Below are positions 56,032-64,000 of a stretch of 64,000 nt of DNA, one piece after another (the first letter of the stretch is position 1; every line of letters starts with the position of its first letter). The notes under the pieces are model-generated. The model saw only the letters and a program-made list of their open reading frames with translations. It did not search any database and was not told the DNA's origin. This DNA comes from Lumbricus rubellus (Eukaryota; Annelida; Clitellata; Crassiclitellata; Lumbricidae), in assembly GCA_945859605.1 (NCBI GenBank), contig OX243814.1, forward strand, positions 35,667,452 to 35,731,451, written 5' to 3'. A program made the translations under genes and the position numbers.

Positions 56032-59000
56032 CTCAAGATTTTCGCAATAAGATGTAGGCTATGTGTATTCAAACCGTAAATATTGTTAGCATAGAAGGCG
56101 ATTTTTGTCAGTACGGAACTTTCTCGTGAAGATTTCCTAAATAGGTGCGTCAAAACAACCAAGTGCAGATTATAATAGATCTTTATAAGGATTAGAGATC
56201 TTTACTAGCCTACAACAGCATTCAATCTGTGACGCATCCAATTCTGCTATCGTTATGTAACGCGCGCTTTCGTTCCCACAGAGAAGTCGATGCAATGTTC
56301 AGAGCAATAATTTGAGCTCCGTCCACTTCTCGTGCTAATAAGCTTACCCAACGTCGTACATAAGCGTCTGTTGTTGATGTGTTCCGGCGCGTGCAGCCTG
56401 CTTTTTACGAAGCCACACAAAAGAAACATAAGCTTACGGATTTTTCTGTAGGCTTATGCGACCAGCCGCATGGACACGTGTAGCTATAAATTATGGAAAC
56501 AGCCAATTAATATTTTGCTGCTCAATATGCGGCCCGTGTAAAAATATAAATGCTATCACTCAAATAACTGGCTTATAACTTCTTAGCACGAGTTTGCATG
56601 AATGACCTATTTGATTTACAATCATTTTATCCCAGTAGTTTTTATGTGGTTGATAGAGAGTCCGATAAGTATGATTCTCCAGATTCATATTTCTTGCAGT
56701 TACAGCTTTCTACTTCTCTCTCTAACTGAGAATATCAACGGTAGCGTAGGCTTATTTTTGTAACAAAGGCAAGAGGGGTTGTAAAGCTGTTGTAAAGCTA
56801 CATTGATACCGTTTTGATGTAATTAGGAGCAGGTGTTTACATCCAAGGCGTCAACCGAAAGCTCAACGGGCCAAGTCGTGGTACCAGGTATACGCTGAGT
56901 AAAAGTTCTAAGTCTGTTTAATGAAGCAGGGCGACAGCACATAGTGGCTAAACAGGACAAAGCAATATTATAATTGATAATGACCTGGGCATTTCATTCA
57001 CTTTTTCACCGACGATTAGTGATTGAAAACCATTTTTAGTTCGATCGTCGTCTCGTGTAGGCCCCTATAGGCTAGTAAGACCGCGATCAATTCTAGTGTG
57101 CGTTACAGATTCTAATTCTAAGTTCTAATGTGCGTTGTATAGGCTAATATTATAAGACAGAACGTTTAAAGATAATAATTAATGCTGCTTTTTAATGCAT
57201 CTTAATACAGGTTATACAATATACATGTAGGCCCTATATTCGAAGGATCGCATCTTTTGAAATATATTTGTGTTTGGCCTAGGACTTGGTTACTGGTTAC
57301 AGTGGTTAGGCCCCTATATCTGCTAAACTACTTGTCTTAAACAGTATAGGCCTACTGGTGACGTTTGCAATGGGTAACCGTTGTCAGATCTGATGCTTCA
57401 GGTATATATTGCTATTGGTGAGCGTCGTAGGCTAGGCTACTTGCGTAAAGCTGTTGTAAAGCCGCGTGAACATATTAATTTTTATGTCGACATGGAATTA
57501 ACTATGGATGTAATTGTATTTGTTATTGTATTAGTTGCTTTTCGCTTCTATTGCATTCTAGTGCATTCTAGCGCATTCTGTGCTCTTGAATAAAATAAAT
57601 AATTTTCTAGAACAGTTACCTTAATATTTAACTCCATCCTAAAAACCGCACAAGTGAGTGCAGGCCGCTGCTTGGCTAAACGATTCTACAATTGTAATGG
57701 AGATGAGGATATCGGACATGTCAATATTTTGATGATATGATTTGTCTTGTAAGGTGACAGCGAAGTTGGTCAAGTATAATAGCACCTGCATTTTCTGTCG
57801 CTTGCACGCTTCTAACGATAGATGTTGATTGTCAACAAGATCGCGCGTTATCGTATACCTAAAAACCGTATCGCTAAGACACGATTTGGAGTAATAATTA
57901 TACAGCAAAGACCAAGTGCATAGAGAAGTGATTTATTGTGCAGGTGCCAATAGAACGTAAGGTTTCAATTGCAATGGAAATCATTTCATTGGGTAAATTA
58001 ATCATTCCTACTTATGGTATCATCAGTCAATACCAGTCGTGCTATGTGTAATCAACGTCACAAATTTATGTAGCGCACACGAAGAAGCCTACCCAGAGTC
58101 GCTGGGAGCACCTCTGAGTAGACTTCTACATGGGGGTGGGGGTGCTGTATAAATTTTCGGAATGACTAAATAATAGACGCAGATTTTAACACATGTAAAA
58201 TCAAGTTCCTTAGCCCGACCACTTCTGCTGCGCGGAGTCACGGACTTCTTGATGAGTTCAGGATAAAATTAAAACTGATCTGTAGTATTTCTGTACTTTG
58301 TATAACCTACAAATCTCTCAGCAACAGCATAGCCTATCTCCTGCTTTCAGTAACTTCTAACTTATTGCATTCCTCATCGTTGCCTGCCTGTGGTCAGCAA
58401 GCGCGGGTCTTTGAACTGATCCTCAGATACAGAAAGGTTGTGATTTTGCGTGAATTTTCTTCCTCGGCTTGCAGGAAAATGGCATCCGCTTCTGCTCGCG
58501 CTCAAAATTTAATGTATTATTTCCTTTGAAAATCCGGCTCAAAACTTTCTACTTCTTCTTGGTTTTTAAGCACATGGACGTGTGACTGTATCGTATTCTG
58601 GTGGCTGACTATCCAATTATCCATGCCATGCACGTGTAACAAATTTATTTACTTGATCGAAATAAAAAATACATTTAAAAAATAACGATAATTAAAAAGC
58701 GGAACCTTTGCCCAATGAAATCTGGAGGCATGCAGATGAGAGCGTTCCAGAGTAACACCACTTCTATCTCCTGATTTAGCTTTGAACACCCGAGAGATCA
58801 TACACAACCCGGGCATCAAAAATAGGACCAATAATAAGCCACGGAAAGACGATAACAGCTTCATCCCTAGATGCCTAAATAATTAATTCCCTGCTCAATT
58901 AGTGTTCGTGTAAACCGTAGAACTAATGATCCTCTTCTTGTATTACTCAGTTGCAGTTTTGTCATCCTGTTTTTCTCATTAAACGAATGGTCTACAAGGC

Positions 59001-60963
59001 TAGGCCTATAATTAAACAATAATGATAAATATTAATAATGATAGAATTTAGATCTACAAAATAATAATAATAACTATTATGATAATTATGATATTATTTT
59101 CATGATATTAGGCTACTTGAAGGAGACGTAACCGTCGGAGAAGCAAACTTTTTCTGTCTCCGGACAATTTTTTTAAATCCTGAGGGATAATTGACGCTCG
59201 GGTCAAAATAATAATAATAATAATAATAATAACAGACAGAAAGAGAGAGAGGAAGAGACAGGCAGACAGACAGAGAGAGAGACTGAGAGACAAAGATAGA
59301 CAGAGACAGAGAGAGAGACGGAGACAGAGAGCTGCTGGGATAAGAATTAAAAGGCCAAATACATGTGCAACGATATTATATGAACAGCTGGCATTAATGC
59401 ACAGCGCAAAATGTGTAAGAATAATAATAGCATCAAATAGGACACAATCATGTAATTATTCCGAAAAAAGACATGACTTATAACTTGTTGACACTGCGAC
59501 AACAAGTAGGCTATTACGTAACTACATGTACTAAGCGATAACACTCAGCCTGCAGACGGAGAGATGATCAGGAAAGAATGAGGGAATACCTGCTAGTATA
59601 AAAAGGTTTGTTCTAGACATAGGCGCTCGGGAGATTTCAGCAGTGGGGGGGGGGGCAAAGATTGAACTTCTGCCCGAAAAATATATCCGGGAAAAAAGTT
59701 GACCTTTTTTTAGTCGTCTGGGATTGTGTTTGCCCGAAAAACCAGACTTGCCCGAAAGAATTGCCCAACGTCCATCGCGGTGACTTGAGGTGGATTTGAA
59801 CCTGCATCCATGCGGCTGCGAAGCGACGAGCATACCCATTACACAATCGCGCCCCACATATAGGAAGTCTCAAATATATCGCCTTTCTTTTGTATTTTAA
59901 GCCTATCCGTGCATTTATAGCCTAAAGCACTTCTCACAGTGAACGAATGCACATCAAACAGAAGAGGGACTTCCAGCGTGAAAAGACTCCGAAAGAAGAA
60001 AGTAGTTTTAAGACGGTGAATAACACAGAATGTGTCAATGGTGAGAGTTGATTCCAAATGGAACACGCCAGCGGCCAGTCACCGACACAGCTGCTGATCT
60101 TCCGCAATACGATTGACGCTTAACCAGTAGCCACTCCATTCTTCCACGTACGTGTAATTTATTACTCGAGCCTAAGAAAGTTGCAGTTGTAATTAAGTCG
60201 GTAATAAACATTCATGAAGGCAGCAGAATTATTACGCTTCCTCCAGGAGAGACAGGGAATAAATTCAGCAGGAGAGTGACGTCTGGAAGTTGTGATTAAA
60301 CCGCACCTGCTCTTTAATTAGCATGTAGTCTACCACACCTGATCGCGTCAACGCCTGTTCCAAGTGATTGCTAGAGGCTTTCCAACGCGCAAAATGAAAG
60401 TGGACGGACGATCGTACATGCATCGGCTCAGACGATTAGAGAGTAAGATCAGTCGGCTCATCTGAACTAAGACTTAGCCCGAAACTATAGCCATGAAAAA
60501 ATGCAGCTTAGCAGTTGCTTTAGGCTATATTATAGCGTGGGCAACGAAAGGATATTAGTTAGTCCACAAAAAAAATTCGGAGATCATTATAATGCTTTTA
60601 CCACAATACATGATTTCTAGCTTGGTTCTGCGCATTACGAGACAAAAATTAATGCCACACAAAATAATTAGATCTGATATGCCGGTAGTTTCACAATACT
60701 TACAAGCGTGTTCCTGTTTCTATCATTACAGGTACACGCGGGAGCCTTCTTGATTCAGTTTATCTTCGTCATACATCAGTGTTTACTGTTTAACCTATTC
60801 CCTGCTTGTGGAGGGGACTTTGGTTCAGGGGCTGGGGAACGAACGTTTTGGGGGCGGATGGCCAGACACCAACGAAACCTTTTTGGCCGCAGATTTTGTT
60901 ACGTGTAGGCTATACTTTGTCCATACATATGCTGGCCAACGTTTTGTGTGCATGAGTGTATGA
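56032..60963. other. Non-coding upstream region of B2
   Basis: Counterpart of 17594-23500 with no recognised gene. It holds a LINE 3'-end remnant (58085-58180), a GACAGAGA-type simple repeat (59226-59335) beside AAT repeats, and the MITE/SINE-head stretch 59625-59870. Confidence 0.55.
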
Positions 60964-61373
60964 TTGTTTAAGAAAATGTTTCGCACTCACCTTGTCAATG
61001 ACAGCAACATTGTGTTATGATGTATCATAGTGTTGGTCTATGTAAGCCACTCACACACACACACATGTCTTGCACTTATTAATTCTTTATTTTTTTTCTT
61101 CTTATGTAGGCCTAGTTAAGAGTTTACATTGTCTGATTTAGTTCAGATACCTGAAGTAGTTGTAATCATTGTAATCATTCACTTCTTGTTAATAGCAATT
61201 GTCGGCCGTTTCATCTTTCCGTTTCACATGTACGTAGGTGTCCCTATTAGCGGGGGTCAGTGATCCCTTCAGGGCCCATTCTTGTGGCCATTCTATGAAC
61301 ATGTGATTTGCAATTGTATAATTGTAAAAAATGATTGTTTGGTTACAAAATAAAATGATTGAGTGATTGATTG
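60964..61373 (+). mobile_element. Non-LTR 3' end with AATAAA and TGAT tail, only in segment 2
   Basis: A 410-bp insertion relative to segment 1 (about 23513-23516). It ends with AATAAA (61349-61354) and a GATT/TGAT tail, and the ATGA at 60960-60963 is repeated at 61374-61377. It also includes a CACACACA run near 61051. No coding sequence, so it is a truncated 3' UTR or a short non-autonomous element. Confidence 0.7.
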
Positions 61374-61491
61374 ATGAATGTGTGTATGCATTGTTCAATA
61401 TACATGTACCTACAGTGTCCTACACACAATGGTTAATGATCATTGATTGGTTTCAGCAACAAACATGCACAGCAAACATAAGCTGGAACAC

Positions 61492-61685
61492 GCTGCAAAG
61501 AAGAGTTCAGGGCTTAACGACACTGTTTCATATCGAAGATGATTAGTGTCGGAGGCAGAGAACAACCTCACACTCCACGTTTATATTGCGACCCAGCACC
61601 CACAGTAAAGATCCGACCGGGTATTGAAGCCGGGCCGCCGGCGCGGCGAGCGGGCTACAACCCACTCGACCACGCAGGATCTTCA
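61492..61685 (-). mobile_element. tRNA-derived SINE, only in segment 2
   Basis: On the minus strand it starts GATCCTGCGTGGTCGAGTGG (A-box region, about 61680-61661) with a B-box-like GGCTTCAATACC at 61631-61620, then a tRNA-unrelated body ending near GTCGTTAAGCCCTGAACTC. Segment 1 lacks it (about 23608-23630). Boundaries are approximate because the target duplication is unclear. Confidence 0.75.
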
Positions 61686-62387
61686 ATTGAATAGGCTACG
61701 TATCGATGAAGCTCCAGGATTTCAATGCACAACACATACCACTGTGGCTGTCTAAGGTTCTAAGCCAACCAAAAACCTTGAAAGACATCAGTAACCGAGA
61801 GTCGGGGACAGGATTGGTTAAAGCTAAAGCTGAAATAGGGCCTAACATTCGATGGCTAGGCCTATAATTCTCGATGAACAGTCTGACGCTTACATCATAA
61901 TTTTGAACACCTGTTCTGTGGCTTTGAACAGGCTGTCTGATTTATCGCTTGCAATCTGATAATTTACACTGTACGCTTATTGCTTTTTAGATGAATATAA
62001 ATCTTTACAATTTGCGTTATTAATATATAGCAACAATATATTTAAAACTCCTTTATTTCGTTTGCTATAGGCCGAAAGGCCAACTCTTGAAGTCACAGCA
62101 AAGGACCGAAGACCAAGACCCGATTAATCCTTAAGGACCAAAACATGATAAAAGAAAATGGATCCATCATTTCAGCTGTGTATAATAATAGAATGCAAAA
62201 GAACACAAGCAGCAATCAACGAGACCTAAAAACCGAAAATGTCTATGATATTTAGCTTTCACCAAGCTATAGGCTAAGCATTGCCAGATATTCTTTCGCT
62301 CCAATAAATGAAATCAATTTTTTGCAAAATATCGATAAATAGTTAAGTCACAATTGGCAATTAGGCATTGCAGCACATTACCAAGAA

Positions 62388-63138
62388 CTTGGGCGGAGAC
62401 TAAGAGGGCAGGAGGGGAAACGGTCCCCTCCAAAGTTTGTAGTGGGGAGGGGCGATGTTTATATTCCAGCCCAATATTTCAGAAATATCATTATAAATTT
62501 CTACAGTTTTATCCACTGTTGATCCATAATGAGCAATTTTGTTAAGACGACATGTTACCATTAGCCTACAGCTTACAAATTGCTCCGTCCTACTTATCTG
62601 ATCTTTGTCGCCCTGTCTCCGACATAGCCTTCCGTCGAGCTTTACGCTCTTCGGCCAATGGGGAGCTGCTGGTCCCTCGAACCCGCTCTGCTACCAGGCA
62701 GCGTAGAGCCTTCTCGGTTGTTGGCCCGTCCACATGGAATGGGCTCCCGCTTGCGCTACGCTCGCTACCTCGGAATAATTTGCCTGCCTTCTACCAGTTA
62801 CTTAAGACCTATTTTTTCAGCCGTGGCTGGGCTGGGAGCGCCTCTGAGTAGACTTCTTGAAGAGGCGCTATATAAGTTTTCGGAATGAATGAATGAATGA
62901 ATGAAATTGAAAATATTTTAAACAATGGGAGGAGACATTTATTGAAGCTAAGACCATGTGTCTGAGCACTGAAATCAAGAATAATTTTGCGAAGATGACA
63001 GATTAAAAAGCTACGGTTAGAGAGTGGAAATCCAATTTGTTTTTAAACAACTCGGAAGTCTTAAACCATGACGGCGCTCGTCCGTCGTCCGCTACTCCAC
63101 CCCCCCCCCCCCAAGTTCCGACCAAGTCTCCGCCTATG
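62388..63138. mobile_element. hAT-like MITE (paralogue of 24301-24716) holding a LINE fragment
   Basis: Same ends as the segment 1 copy, CTTGGGCGGAGACT ... CGCCTATG; the extra length is explained by the LINE insertion at 62583-62903 and a longer C homopolymer near 63100. Confidence 0.7.
62583..62903 (+). pseudogene. 5'-truncated LINE insertion (ORF2 C-terminus, 3' UTR, GAAT tail)
   Basis: The plus-strand frame encodes the same ORF2 C-terminal domain as 42372-42013 (APSYLSDLCRPVSD, RRAFSVVGPSTWNGLP, FFSRGWAGSASE), followed by GAGGCGCTATATAAG and a GAAT tail. A 6-bp target duplication AAATTG flanks it (62577-62582 and 62904-62909). Segment 1 has the uninterrupted site at about 24486-24491. Confidence 0.92.
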
Positions 63139-63359
63139 ACCATGAATACTAATTAACTAGTTTTAGAAACACGCCGCCATAATTAATTAATCACTGGAAT
63201 CACATGGATTAACAATAATTAGTCACTATCGGATGTTTCTCAATTCTCACTCTATTATTATTATCAGGTCCCTTTGAACATTAAGCAGTTAAATAGATGG
63301 CCACATTTCTACGAGGAATTCGGAGAATATTCTTTGTGACGACAATGACAACTATTAGG

Positions 63360-63791
63360 CATGAGCGGAGTTTATCAGGGGCCATGGGCTAAGCCCCCAA
63401 GAAGGCATAGAGTAATTTTTGACAATGAAAATAGTATCGTTTCCGGGGATAGCCCCTCACCCCCACCCCCGAGAAGGCCCAGACTCGAAAATATATTCAT
63501 ATATTCGGGGTTCAGAGGAAATGGCTCTTTTTTCACAAAAAAACTTGAATGACTGAAACAAGGTCATCGACTCTTTTGGTCGGAAAAATATTATGGTTTA
63601 TGAAAATGTCGTCATAATTTTCGGACGGGAAATTCCCGACATTTGCACAAGATTTTGGCCGGAAGACCAAACAAATAACCTTTTTTGGCTGAGAACAACA
63701 AAATTTCGGGGCCGCTCGATCTGGACCCAATCAAAGTTCAAGTTTTAAGCCCCCCCTTCACCCCAAAACGGGAAACCAGACTCCGCCCATG
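63360..63791. mobile_element. hAT-like MITE, complete copy
   Basis: 432 bp, ends CATGAGCGGAGTTT and, as complement of the right end, CATGGGCGGAGTCT, with a perfect 8-bp target duplication CTATTAGG (63352-63359 and 63792-63799). Complete version of the gap-truncated copy at 24932. Confidence 0.9.
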
Positions 63792-63831
63792 CTATTAGGC
63801 TACATTCTACAGACAATAGACCTGTGCTTGC

Positions 63832-64000
63832 TCATGATCGAGCTGCAGTTTCCTCGGTCGCCACGTCATAATTGACGCTTATGACGCTTGTGATGTTCTC
63901 ACTGGTTACCTGACGTCGTTTCCTGCAGATCTTCTGACGCATATAGTTTTTCACTGGACCCAATTGGGCGGCGTAGATGAACGGATTGAGACAGACGTAT
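63832..64000 (-). CDS. Class A GPCR 'C2', partial last exon (TM7 and tail)
   Basis: Minus-strand frame running off the window. It encodes the end of TM7 with C-L-N-P-F-I-Y-A, helix 8 (VKNYMRQKICRKRR) and a short tail with N-I-T, ending at TGA (63834-63832). It differs clearly from A and B (QLGPVKNY versus KLDPVKKY and NLDPVKKY), so it is a third paralogue in the array. The rest lies beyond 64000. Confidence 0.85.
   Translation of the reverse strand, partial: YVCLNPFIYAAQLGPVKNYMRQKICRKRRQVTSENITSVISVNYDVATEETAARS

Overview
The window is eukaryotic nuclear DNA, most likely from a marine invertebrate. The genes are split by GT-AG introns, long AT-rich non-coding stretches are packed with small DNA transposons, LINE tails and tRNA-derived SINEs, and coding density is low. 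Lineage-expanded class A (rhodopsin-like) GPCRs and the mobile-element mix fit an echinoderm- or hemichordate-like deuterostome, but the sequence alone does not fix the phylum.

The backbone is a large direct segmental duplication. Segment 1 (about 471-25372) and segment 2 (about 46621-64000, running off the window) carry the same minus-strand array of two-exon GPCR genes: A1 (exons 3486-2859 and 1094-727), B1 (17593-16993 and 8496-8123), A2 (49768-49141 and 48089-47704), B2 (56031-55431 and 54420-54047). The last exon of a third paralogue, C2, is cut by the window end (63832-64000). In every complete gene exon 1 encodes TM1-TM5 and exon 2 encodes TM6-TM7 plus the tail, joined by a phase 1 intron in the third intracellular loop. 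The matching C1 exon in segment 1 would fall in a 200-N assembly gap (25373-25572). The last exon of an unrelated class A receptor lies on the plus strand at 29788-30102.

Because the segments are paralogous, each acts as an empty-site control for insertions in the other. Segment 1 carries a 7482-bp non-autonomous LTR retrotransposon (9496-16977; LTRs of equal length and identical by eye) in the B1 intron, a 945-bp TA-flanked element (3857-4801) and a 223-bp hAT-like MITE (23145-23367). Segment 2 carries an 845-bp element at the end of A2, a 982-bp TTAA-flanked piggyBac-like element (52662-53643), a LINE 3' fragment (62583-62903), a second non-LTR 3' end (60964-61373) and a tRNA-derived SINE (about 61492-61685).

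Between the segments (25573-46620) is mostly mobile DNA. It holds the gag end and leader of a Gypsy-like element (25573 to about 28306), a 5074-bp TA-flanked element (35845-40918) containing a hAT-like element, a MULE-like element and a satellite-armed palindrome, a hAT-like MITE nested in another (40965-41671), a LINE C-terminal fragment (41957-42400), a 142-bp MITE, two minisatellites and a 599-bp foldback element (44340-44938). I recognise no other host gene in 30103-35840 or 44950-46620.
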